Assembly (NCBI GenBank): GCA_934647145.1
Contig: CAKUFB010000064.1
Span: 1-11,642 of the forward strand
Direction: 5' to 3'
DNA length: 11,642 nucleotides
Source: an uncultured Clostridia bacterium
Lineage (GTDB): Bacteria > Bacillota > Clostridia > Christensenellales > Aristaeellaceae
Position numbers and translations under genes: made by a program. This document shows, in pieces, positions 1 to 6,405 of the stretch. The notes beneath the pieces are model-generated. The model worked only from the letters and a program-made list of their open reading frames with translations. It was not told where the DNA came from and made no database searches. Numbering within the stretch: the first letter of the stretch is position 1; every line of letters starts with the position of its first letter.

Positions 1-64
1 GAAGTTCCCGAATTCTCCGAATCCGTAAGATTCCTTACGGATTAAAGGTCGGCGTTGCCGACAT
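1..64 (+). repeat. Degenerate fragment of the multi-hairpin intergenic repeat
   Basis: Positions 20-43 form a perfect 10-bp inverted repeat (AATCCGTAAG and CTTACGGATT) around ATTC. It is followed at 48-62 by GTCGGC and GCCGAC around the triloop GTT. The same two hairpins occur in the same order in the repeat copies at 9896-9936 and 10090-10130, where the first stem is AATCCGCA/TGCGGATT. The C-G pair there is replaced by a T-A pair here, so pairing is kept. The conserved-loop hairpin is not visible, so the copy is either cut by the window edge or reduced to its distal part. I cannot exclude that the first 45 bases also contain the end of an upstream gene such as mreC. Confidence 0.5.
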
Positions 65-148
65 CGGCGGTGTCGACAGGGTCTAAGCCGGGCGGAACAC
101 GGAACAGGACGCGGCGCGCGTCCATGAAACACAAAGGGGGGATTGCGC

Positions 149-643
149 GTGCTGCGCAGGATTTGGTCGATTGTGCTGGTGCTGCTGTCGCTGCTCGTGG
201 ACTGCACGATACTGCCGGTGTTTACGAGCAGTCCGTTCATGCCCCTGTGGACGCTTCTGACGGTGCACTGCCTGGGCCTTTTGCTCGGGCGCTCGAGCGG
301 CGCGCTGTACGGCCTGATCGCGGGCATACTGGTCGATATTTCGGTCAGCACGCCGCTGGGCCTGATGACCGCGCTGTACACCGGCATGGGCTACCTGGGC
401 GGCTGGTTCGCCCGGCGCAGGATTCGCAGGCCGCTCACGCCGCTTCTCTCGGCGCTGCTCGGCTTTGCGGGGTACGAGCTGTTCCTGACGGTGTACGTGC
501 TCTTCGCCAGCGGCCAGATGACCGCCGGCGCGCTGACCGACGCGGGCGTGCGCGTGCTGATTCACACGATTCTTTCGCTGACGCTGTGCTGGCTCTATGA
601 GAAGCTGCTCAGGCCCAGCCGTTCGCGCTACGCGAAGATTTAG
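149..643 (+). CDS. mreD: Rod shape-determining membrane protein MreD
   Basis: Small integral membrane protein of the elongation (Rod) complex, which works with MreB, MreC, RodA and a class B PBP to guide side-wall peptidoglycan synthesis. The product of about 164 residues is almost entirely hydrophobic, with roughly five membrane segments. It contains the glycine-rich pattern typical of MreD, GxxxGLIAGILVDI followed by LG and a run of G/A-rich helix, and ends in a short basic tail. Length fits the family (about 160-180). I chose the GTG at 149 because the AAAGGGGGG ribosome site ends at 141, giving a 7-nt spacer. The in-frame TTG at 143 would leave only one base. It is followed 39 nt later by mrdA, the usual gene order. 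The upstream mreB and mreC are not in the window. Assignment rests on hydrophobic pattern plus context. Confidence 0.85.
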   Translation: MLRRIWSIVLVLLSLLVDCTILPVFTSSPFMPLWTLLTVHCLGLLLGRSSGALYGLIAGILVDISVSTPLGLMTALYTGMGYLGGWFARRRIRRPLTPLLSALLGFAGYELFLTVYVLFASGQMTAGALTDAGVRVLIHTILSLTLCWLYEKLLRPSRSRYAKI

Positions 644-682
644 AAACAACCCTATGCATTCACCCGGAGGTGAAAAAAACAA

Positions 683-3157
683 ATGAAACCGACACGTTTT
701 CGCCTGGCGATTTACGCGCTGGTGATCGCGCTGGTGTTCGGCGCGATGACCCTGCGGCTGGGCAAAATGACCCTGGTGCAGGGGGACAGCTACGAAGCCC
801 TGGCCCAGAGCAAGAGCCGCAAGACGCTTTCCATGTACGGCGGCCGCGGCACGATCTACGACAGCGACATGAACCCGCTGGCCTACGACCGGGTGAGCTA
901 TAACCTTCAGTTTTACCGCGACCCGACGATGACCAGCGAGAGCGACCGAAGGGCGTATACCGAGGCGATTATCAAGGTCATCGACATCGTGCAGCGCAAC
1001 GGCAAGACCATGGTCAACGACTTCTGGCTGGAGCGCGGCGAGGACGGAAAGTGGCGCTTTAACACCGGCGCGGCAACCGAGGCGGCGAACGCCTCGCGCA
1101 TCAAGTCCTGGCGGCAGAACTTCGCGCTGAGCAGCGAGGACAGGTATCCGGTCGAGAAGCTGTTCGAAACGCTGTGCAAGAACTACTGCGTGCCGGACAG
1201 CCTGACCGAGGAGCAGAAGCTCCAGGTGCTGGCCGTGTGGCAGGAGCAGCGCATGAACAACTACCGCTCGCTGCCGGTCACGATCGCCTACGACGTGGGC
1301 TACGACGTGGTGTGCCAGATCGAGTCGCAGTCGATGGATCTGCCGGGCATGAGCATTGAGGAGGGCACTGAGCGCGTCTATCCTCAGAAGGAGACGGCGG
1401 CGCACATCATCGGCTATACCAGCAAGATCTCCACCGACAACATGGACACCTACTCCGAAAAGGGCTATCCCAAGGACGCGACCGTCGGTTCCTCCGGCAT
1501 CGAGGCGTCGCTGGAGGATCAGCTGAGCCCCTATCTGTCCTATCGGCAGGGCAGCAAGACGGTCGAGATCAACAAGAAGGGCAAGATCATCCGCGAGCTG
1601 TCCTACGAGGAGCCGCTGGACGGCAACAGCGTGGTGCTGACGCTCGACCTGCAGCTGCAGAAGGTGGCCGAGCAGGCGCTTTCGCAGACCATCACCGACA
1701 TTCGCGCCATTCAGGAGGCGCTGATCGTCAATCCCAAATGGCAGGAGAAGGAAAAGGTGGCCGCGACGCTGGCCAAGTACGAGGAGGACGGCACCGAGAT
1801 TTCGCTGGTCGAGTCCGGCGCGCTGGTGGCGATGGATCCCACCTCGGGCAAGGTGCTGGCGATGGCCAGCCTGCCGTCGTTCGACCTGTCGATGTTTGAG
1901 GGCGGCAAGGTGTCCGCGGACTACTGGAGGGAGCTGTCCGAGGACGAGCGCAACCCGATGTACAACCGCTGCATCAGCGCCCGAGACACGCCCGGCTCGA
2001 TTTTCAAACTGGTGACCGGCCTGGGCGCGCTGATGGAGGGCGTGACCACACTGACCGAGGAGATCACCGACGCGGGCAAGTACGTGGGCCTGGATACCTC
2101 GCGTCAGCCCCGGTGCTGGATTTCCGAAGGCAATCGCTGGAAGCATTCCGACCAGACCATTGACAAGGCCATTGCGCACAGCTGCAACTACTATTTCTAC
2201 GAAATGGGCTTCCGCCTGGGCTCGGCGAACCTGGTCAAGTGGGCGGCGCAGCTGGGCCTGACCTCGCGCACGGGCATCGAGCTGGGCGGCGAGTCGCTCA
2301 GCTACGTGGGCGACCAGCAGAAGCTGTACGATCCCGGCAGCTCGATCAGCAACCAGTACACCTCCAAGCCGATCTACGCCTATTACAAGATCAAGGCGGC
2401 CTTCGAGCGCATCGGCGAGGAGCGCGGCATCGTCTATGACCAGGACCGCATCGACAAGTCGGCCAAGATGCTCATGGACATTGCGGGCGGCGATTCGGTC
2501 AAGGACGACTGGCCGGCGCAGATTCGAAACATACTGATCGGCGAAATGAACCTGCCCAGCGACTATATCGCCCGGCACCTGCTGGTCAACGAGTTCTACT
2601 ACTACATCAACGACCTGCGCTGGACGGCCAGCGAGACCATCATGGCCGCCATCGGCCAGTCCATCACCCAGGTCACCCCCATCGCGGTCGCGCGCTATAT
2701 CGCCGCCATTGCCAACGGCGGCACGGTCTACAACGCGCAGATCGTGGACAAGATCATCTCCCCCAGCGGCGAGGTGGTGCTGGACAAGCAGCCCACAATC
2801 GCCAACGTCATTTCGGGCGGCGAGGAATACTTCGCGGCGCTGCAGCAGGGCATGAAGGACGTTGCCTCCGGCGAGGACGGCACGGCGTCCAAGGTGCTCT
2901 CGCCCTATGCCGACTATAAGATCGCCGCCAAAACCGGTACGGCGCAGAGAACCGACCTGGACGTGGAAAACAACGCCTGGATGGTGGCCTACGCGCCCTA
3001 CGACGACCCGAAGATCGTGGTCGTGGTCTACATTCAGAACGGCTACGCCGCCGGCAACTGCGGACACGCGGTCGGCGAGGTGGTCAAGGCCTATCTGGAC
3101 AGCCTGGAGGAAGCACCCTCCATGGCCGTGAACGAGGACAACACCCTGGCCGACTGA
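683..3157 (+). CDS. mrdA: Class B penicillin-binding protein 2 (peptidoglycan transpeptidase)
   Basis: Membrane-anchored D,D-transpeptidase that crosslinks peptidoglycan outside the cytoplasmic membrane, normally as the partner of RodA. The 824 residues begin with one transmembrane anchor (about residues 8-25), then a PBP dimerisation/pedestal domain (about 50-320, including the GSSGIEASLEDQL stretch), then the transpeptidase domain. The three catalytic motifs are present: SIFK with Ser439 and Lys442, SCN at 500-502, and KTGT at 750-753. Two stretches are extra relative to compact PBP2 proteins: a charged helical segment around residues 330-378, just before ALVAMDPTSGKVLAM, and a long segment between the SxN and KTG motifs (roughly 545-650). 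Long PBP2 proteins of this kind are common in Clostridia. The start has GGAGGTGA at 666-673 with a 9-nt spacer. minD follows after 26 nt, suggesting one operon. It could instead be the division-specific paralogue, but neighbours MreD and RodA favour elongation. Confidence 0.93.
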   Translation: MKPTRFRLAIYALVIALVFGAMTLRLGKMTLVQGDSYEALAQSKSRKTLSMYGGRGTIYDSDMNPLAYDRVSYNLQFYRDPTMTSESDRRAYTEAIIKVIDIVQRNGKTMVNDFWLERGEDGKWRFNTGAATEAANASRIKSWRQNFALSSEDRYPVEKLFETLCKNYCVPDSLTEEQKLQVLAVWQEQRMNNYRSLPVTIAYDVGYDVVCQIESQSMDLPGMSIEEGTERVYPQKETAAHIIGYTSKISTDNMDTYSEKGYPKDATVGSSGIEASLEDQLSPYLSYRQGSKTVEINKKGKIIRELSYEEPLDGNSVVLTLDLQLQKVAEQALSQTITDIRAIQEALIVNPKWQEKEKVAATLAKYEEDGTEISLVESGALVAMDPTSGKVLAMASLPSFDLSMFEGGKVSADYWRELSEDERNPMYNRCISARDTPGSIFKLVTGLGALMEGVTTLTEEITDAGKYVGLDTSRQPRCWISEGNRWKHSDQTIDKAIAHSCNYYFYEMGFRLGSANLVKWAAQLGLTSRTGIELGGESLSYVGDQQKLYDPGSSISNQYTSKPIYAYYKIKAAFERIGEERGIVYDQDRIDKSAKMLMDIAGGDSVKDDWPAQIRNILIGEMNLPSDYIARHLLVNEFYYYINDLRWTASETIMAAIGQSITQVTPIAVARYIAAIANGGTVYNAQIVDKIISPSGEVVLDKQPTIANVISGGEEYFAALQQGMKDVASGEDGTASKVLSPYADYKIAAKTGTAQRTDLDVENNAWMVAYAPYDDPKIVVVVYIQNGYAAGNCGHAVGEVVKAYLDSLEEAPSMAVNEDNTLAD

Positions 3158-3183
3158 CCGGGGGCAAAAAAGGAGCTGAGCGC

Positions 3184-3960
3184 ATGGGACGATCGATCGT
3201 CATCACCTCCGGCAAGGGCGGAGTGGGCAAGTCTACGCTGTGCGCAAACCTGGCGCTCAGCCTGGTCAGGCGCGGCAGAAGGGTGCTGCTGCTGGACGCG
3301 GATACCGGCCTTCGCAGCCTGGATCTGCTGCTCGGGCTGCAGGATCATATCGTCTATGACCTGAGCGACGCGGCGCAGGGCGTCTGCCGCCTGAAGCAGG
3401 CGATCGTCAAAAGCCGCGAGCACGAGGGCCTGAGCCTGATGGCCGCCGCCCAGAACCGCGACTGCGCCTGCGTGACCCCGCCTCAGATGAAGGCGCTGGT
3501 CAAAAAGCTGACCGGCAGCTTCGACGAGGTGCTCGTCGATTGCCCGGCCGGCCTGGACAGGGGCTTCCGAACGGCGATTTCCGGCGCGCAGACCGCTCTG
3601 ATCGTGACCCAGGATGAGCCGGTCTGCCGGCGGGACGCGGAGCGCGCGCGCATGCTGCTCAGGCGGGAGGGAATCGACGAGTGCAGATTGCTGCTCAACC
3701 GCGTGCGCTGGCAGAAGGGCAAGAGCTCGACCGAGCGCGCCCGCGAGCTGGCGGAGGCGCTGGAGACGCCGCTTTTGGGCGTGGTGCCCGAGGACGAGGC
3801 GGTCGCCGCCTGCGCGCGGGAGGGAAAGCTCCTGCTCGAGCGCGCGGACAGCCGGGCCGCTCAGGCCATCGAGCGCATCGCCGGGCGGCTGCTGGGCGAA
3901 GAGAGCGATATCCCGAGCGTGAATCGCCGAAGCCTCTGGGAGCGCCTGCGCGGAGAATAA
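3184..3960 (+). CDS. minD: Septum site-determining ATPase MinD
   Basis: P-loop ATPase of the MinD/ParA class. MinD binds the membrane as an ATP dimer and recruits the FtsZ inhibitor MinC, restricting division to midcell. The N-terminus carries the deviant Walker A motif (GKGGVGKST, residues 10-18, with signature Lys11 and Lys16), and Asp38 and Asp40 in LLLDADTGLRSLD match the MinD switch I signature. Walker B is VLVDCPAG near residue 120. The last residues (RRSLWERLRGE) can form a basic amphipathic helix, as expected for the MinD membrane-targeting sequence. Length of 258 is normal. AAGGAG lies 9 nt before the ATG. It sits between mrdA and rodA. In many Clostridia minC and minE flank minD at this place, but neither is here. 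A MinD-like ATPase with another partner is the main alternative. Confidence 0.88.
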   Translation: MGRSIVITSGKGGVGKSTLCANLALSLVRRGRRVLLLDADTGLRSLDLLLGLQDHIVYDLSDAAQGVCRLKQAIVKSREHEGLSLMAAAQNRDCACVTPPQMKALVKKLTGSFDEVLVDCPAGLDRGFRTAISGAQTALIVTQDEPVCRRDAERARMLLRREGIDECRLLLNRVRWQKGKSSTERARELAEALETPLLGVVPEDEAVAACAREGKLLLERADSRAAQAIERIAGRLLGEESDIPSVNRRSLWERLRGE

Positions 3961-3969
3961 GGAGAAAAC

Positions 3970-5253
3970 ATGCTGAAAAGGGAAAAGGCCGCTCCGGCCA
4001 CAAAAAAACAAAAGAGCAGGCGGTTTGCCCGCATGCTGGACGCCATCCGCGTCAACAGCGCCAGCAAGCGGCTGTTTCGGCACTTTGAGTGGCCGACGGC
4101 CATCCTGGTGCTGATTCTGTCGCTGTACGGGGTGCTGGCCATCTTCGCGGCGACCGGCAGTCCGCTGACCAACGCCGACGAGATGACGCTGATCGAGAAA
4201 ATCCGCAGTCAGTCCTTCACCTATCCGCGGCTCCAGCTGATCTGGATGGTGGTCGGCGGCGTCGCCATGATGGCCTGCGTGTTCTTCGACTATCACCTGT
4301 ACGGCCAGCTCAAGAACGTGTTCTACTGGGGCAACGTCGTCATGCTGCTGGTGGTGCTGGGCATGGAAAAGGGCCGCGGCGCGGCGACCATGTTCTACCG
4401 CTGGGGCGACGGCCGAACCTTCCAGCCGGCCGAGCTGGGCAAGCTGTGCATCATCATCGCGCTGGCCCGGCTGTTTGCCGACCGGGAAAAGCCCATCCGC
4501 ACGGTGGGCGAGCTGATCCGGGTGACCTGCTATCTGGCGCTGCCGCTGGCGCTGATCGTGCTGCAGCCGGACGTGGGCACGGCGCTGGTGTACATCGCCA
4601 TCTTCGCCGGACTGATCTTCGCCTCGGGCACCGACATCAAGATTATCCTGGGCGTGATCTGCATCGGCATCGTGATCCTGGTGCCCGCGTGGTACATCCT
4701 GAGCACCTCGAGCAGTTTCCGCGTGGAGCGCATACAGGTCTGGCTCGACCCGAACTACGACATACTGGGCGCGGGCATGCAGACCTATAACGGCCGCCTG
4801 GCGGTCGGCTCGGGCGGACTGTGGGGCAAGGGACTGTTCTCGGCAGGCAACTTCGCCGCGCTGAACTACATCCCCGACGACCATACCGACTTCATCTTCG
4901 CCATCGTGTGCGAGACCTTCGGCTTCGTGGGCGGCGGGCTGATGATCCTTTTGTTCCTGCTGCTGATCCTGCGCATGATCGTGCTGTCTTCTCAGGCACA
5001 GGACGCGTTCGGCAGCTACATCATCGTCGGCGTGGCGTCGATGATCCTGTTCCACACCTTCGAAAACATCTCGATGGTCATCGGCCTGATGCCGGTTACG
5101 GGCATCCCGCTGCCCTTCGTCAGCTATGGCGGCTCCAACTATCTCACCAACATCATCGGCGTCGGCCTGGTCATCAACGTGGCCATGCGCAGCCGCGCCC
5201 ACACGCTCCGCACCCCCTCGCCGCAGCGAACCGCCCGTCCGGCCAAGCTGTAG
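3970..5253 (+). CDS. rodA: SEDS-family peptidoglycan glycosyltransferase RodA
   Basis: Polytopic membrane enzyme that polymerises lipid II into glycan strands and pairs with a class B PBP. The 427-residue product has a basic cytoplasmic N-terminus of about 35 residues, then about ten membrane segments. SEDS hallmarks are present: PAELGK in the middle, LQPDVGTALVY, AVGSGGLWGKG, then IPDDHTDFIFA (residues about 301-311, with Asp307 in the HTDFIFA motif whose aspartate is held to be catalytic in RodA). Near the C-terminus is GLMPVTGIPLPFVSYGG. The ATG has GGAG five bases upstream, and the ribosome site overlaps the minD stop codon region (9-nt gap), so translation is probably coupled. RodA is preferred over FtsW or SpoVE because mreD and mrdA are next door, but sequence alone does not separate these paralogues with certainty. 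Confidence 0.9.
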   Translation: MLKREKAAPATKKQKSRRFARMLDAIRVNSASKRLFRHFEWPTAILVLILSLYGVLAIFAATGSPLTNADEMTLIEKIRSQSFTYPRLQLIWMVVGGVAMMACVFFDYHLYGQLKNVFYWGNVVMLLVVLGMEKGRGAATMFYRWGDGRTFQPAELGKLCIIIALARLFADREKPIRTVGELIRVTCYLALPLALIVLQPDVGTALVYIAIFAGLIFASGTDIKIILGVICIGIVILVPAWYILSTSSSFRVERIQVWLDPNYDILGAGMQTYNGRLAVGSGGLWGKGLFSAGNFAALNYIPDDHTDFIFAIVCETFGFVGGGLMILLFLLLILRMIVLSSQAQDAFGSYIIVGVASMILFHTFENISMVIGLMPVTGIPLPFVSYGGSNYLTNIIGVGLVINVAMRSRAHTLRTPSPQRTARPAKL

Positions 5254-5303
5254 GCAGCCTGAGGGGCGGGAGCGATTCGACTTTCCCGACAGGAGGACAG
5301 ACC

Positions 5304-5810
5304 ATGTACGACGAACTGACCCAGGTGGACATCGACAAAATGCAGGCGGAGATCGACGAGCGCATGAGCGTACTGCGCCCAAAAATCATGGAGGAGGTGC
5401 GCACGGCGCGCGCGTTCGGCGACCTGAGCGAAAACTACGAATACAAGGCCGCCAAGCAGGAAATGCGCAAAAACGAGAGCCGCATCCGCTACCTCAAGCG
5501 CATGGTGGCCACGGCGAAGGTCATTCCGGCCAGCGAAACGCCTGCGGATGAGGTCGGCCTGTTCTCCTGGGTGACGCTTCAGTATGAGGAGGACGGCGAG
5601 CGGGAGGAAATTCAGCTGGTGACCACCCTGCGCCAGAACGCGCAAAAGGGTCTGATCAGCAAGGAATCCCCGCTGGGCAGGGCGCTCATGGGCCGCCATG
5701 TGGGCGAGCGGGTGCGCGTCGAGGTGGAGGGGCAGGCGGGCTACTGGGTGGTCGTTTCCGCCTTGCGCCCGGGCGAGGACGACGCGTCGCTGCCCATCAG
5801 CCGGTACTGA
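5304..5810 (+). CDS. greA: Transcript-cleavage elongation factor GreA
   Basis: Rescues backtracked RNA polymerase by inserting its coiled coil into the secondary channel and stimulating cleavage of the transcript 3' end. The 168-residue protein has the expected two parts: an N-terminal antiparallel coiled coil (about 1-75) with the acidic tip FGDLSENYEYKAAK, where Asp40 and Glu43 correspond to the catalytic acidic pair of GreA, and a C-terminal FKBP-like domain (about 80-160) with the family stretch SPLGRALMGRHVGERVRVEV. The start ATG has AGGAGG at 5291-5296 and a 7-nt spacer. It begins 50 nt after rodA and may be the last gene of that transcript. No clear promoter is visible in the gap. Confidence 0.95.
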   Translation: MYDELTQVDIDKMQAEIDERMSVLRPKIMEEVRTARAFGDLSENYEYKAAKQEMRKNESRIRYLKRMVATAKVIPASETPADEVGLFSWVTLQYEEDGEREEIQLVTTLRQNAQKGLISKESPLGRALMGRHVGERVRVEVEGQAGYWVVVSALRPGEDDASLPISRY

Positions 5811-5844
5811 GGCAAAGACCGGGAATATGTACGAACCCACATTA

Positions 5845-5865
5845 GCCTCCCCTGCAAGGGGAGGC
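5845..5865 (+). terminator. GC-rich hairpin after greA, possible terminator
   Basis: A perfect 9-bp stem (GCCTCCCCT and AGGGGAGGC) closes the triloop GCA, 34 nt past the greA stop. No T-run follows, so it is not a classical intrinsic terminator. Its stem is repeated at 6169-6187 around a different triloop, so it is more likely an edge hairpin of the repeat copy that fills this gap, although it could still stop or protect the operon transcript. Confidence 0.4.
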
Positions 5866-6009
5866 GCAGACTGTCGAAAAACCCCCGGAGAGCTCGAGAG
5901 GGCCGCAGCCCTCTCGACCGGGCAGTGTCGGCTCCACCTGCTGCCGGTCGGCAGTGCCGACAGCCACCGGGCAGTGCCCGGCTCCAGCTGCTGCCGCCGG
6001 ATAGAACAC

Positions 6010-6044
6010 GAATCTGTCGGCCATAGATTAGAGCCTCCAGATTC
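6010..6044 (+). repeat. Core hairpin C1 with conserved 11-nt loop
   Basis: Left arm GAATCTG, TC, GGC; loop CATAGATTAGA at 6022-6032; right arm GCC, TC, CAGATTC. The result is a 12-position stem with one 2x2 internal loop. The loop is identical to that of the hairpin at 6103-6129, but the stem sequence is wholly different. Confidence 0.75.
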
Positions 6045-6094
6045 TTCGTGGTCGAAAGACTCGGGAGTACTGTCCTGCTACCGCGGATTCTATC

Positions 6095-6133
6095 GACGAC
6101 CATCGACCGCCATAGATTAGAGCGGTCGAAGTC
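6095..6133 (+). repeat. Core hairpin C2 with conserved 11-nt loop
   Basis: The 8-bp arms TCGACCGC (6103-6110) and GCGGTCGA (6122-6129) close the loop CATAGATTAGA, with GAC and GTC able to pair outside. It directly follows CTATCGACGACC, as in the copies at 9831 onward. Relative to those copies (TTGGCCGC/GCGGCCAA), two stem positions changed on both arms so that pairing is kept. Confidence 0.8.
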
Positions 6134-6188
6134 TGCGCTTTTGAACCCCACCGCCTGCGCAGCAGGCACCTCCCCTTTCAGGGGAGGC

Positions 6189-6293
6189 GGGGGGCGGCGC
6201 GGTCAAGGTTCTCCTGAAAGGAGCGCTGTCGCTTGAACTGCCGAAAGGTGACTGTCCGCGGCCTCTGAGTAATTGCCGAAATATAAATTGGGC
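6189..6293. other. Gene-free spacer with possible promoter upstream of the methyltransferase
   Basis: GC-rich at first, with a small CTCCT/AGGAG hairpin around GAA at 6211-6223, then AT-rich from about 6270. No open frame here looks coding. TATAAA at 6282-6287 is a fair -10 box that would start transcription near 6294, but no good -35 box lies at the right distance. TTGCCG at 6273 followed by TAGGAT or GATAAT (6295-6303) is a second weak candidate. Confidence 0.3.
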
Positions 6294-6383
6294 GTAGGAT
6301 AATGCAGGATAAACCCTATCCTTCTCTAAATCTATATATCCTTCCTGATTGATGGATTTACGATAGGTATGTTTTTATCCTAC
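6294..6383 (+). promoter_or_regulatory. AT-rich structured leader, three-way junction
   Basis: Three nested inverted repeats fit one fold. P1 is GTAGGATAA (6294-6302) with TTATCCTAC (6375-6383). P2 is AGGATA (6306-6311) with TATCCT (6317-6322) around AACCC. P3 is TAAATCTAT (6327-6335) with ATGGATTTA (6352-6360), including one G-U pair. P1 encloses P2 and P3 with short linkers, the outline of a cis-regulatory RNA. It ends 11 nt before the GGAGA ribosome site of the methyltransferase gene. The recurring AGGATA/TATCCT hexamer (five occurrences in both orientations) could equally be a cluster of protein-binding sites in DNA. I matched it to no riboswitch class I know. Confidence 0.45.
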
Positions 6384-6405
6384 ACCCTGTAGATGGAGAT
6401 ATAAC

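Larger units (their letters stand above)
5845..6188 (+). repeat. Multi-hairpin intergenic repeat, degenerate copy with two core hairpins
   Basis: This stretch contains no plausible gene and is almost entirely paired. In order: the edge hairpin 5845-5865; a 10-bp stem at 5894-5917 (TCGAGAGGGC arms, loop CGCA); AGT-triloop hairpins at 5947-5961 (GTCGGC/GCCGAC) and 5967-5981 (CCGGGC/GCCCGG); a TGCTGCCGC linker; the first core hairpin 6010-6044; CTATCGACGACC and the second core hairpin (6095-6133); a GCCTGC/GCAGGC hairpin with triloop GCA (6153-6167); and a closing hairpin 6169-6187 with the same stem as the first. The linker, AGT hairpin, CTATCGACGACC and core-loop sequences recur in the copies near 9812-10190 and 11408-11574. 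Confidence 0.8.

Noticed and set aside
1..45. Possible C-terminus of mreC (frame ending in TAA at 43-45)
   Set aside because: Only 14 residues are visible and the same bases match a hairpin of the repeat family, so the protein reading cannot be supported.
83..3067. A 994-residue open frame on the minus strand opposite mreD and mrdA
   Set aside because: Its codon boundaries coincide with those of the sense genes. Stops opposite occur only at TTA, CTA or TCA codons, which GC-rich genes avoid. The product is low in complexity and resembles no protein.
3091..5382. A 763-residue minus-strand open frame opposite minD and rodA
   Set aside because: The same codon-aligned antisense artefact. Both sense genes have clear family motifs and ribosome sites.
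5845..6188. CRISPR array
   Set aside because: There are hairpin modules but no regular repeat-spacer spacing, the repeat units differ from one another, and no cas genes are present.
6296..6312. GGATAATGC resembling part of a TPP riboswitch
   Set aside because: The other conserved TPP segment (CTGAGA) and the required helices are missing.
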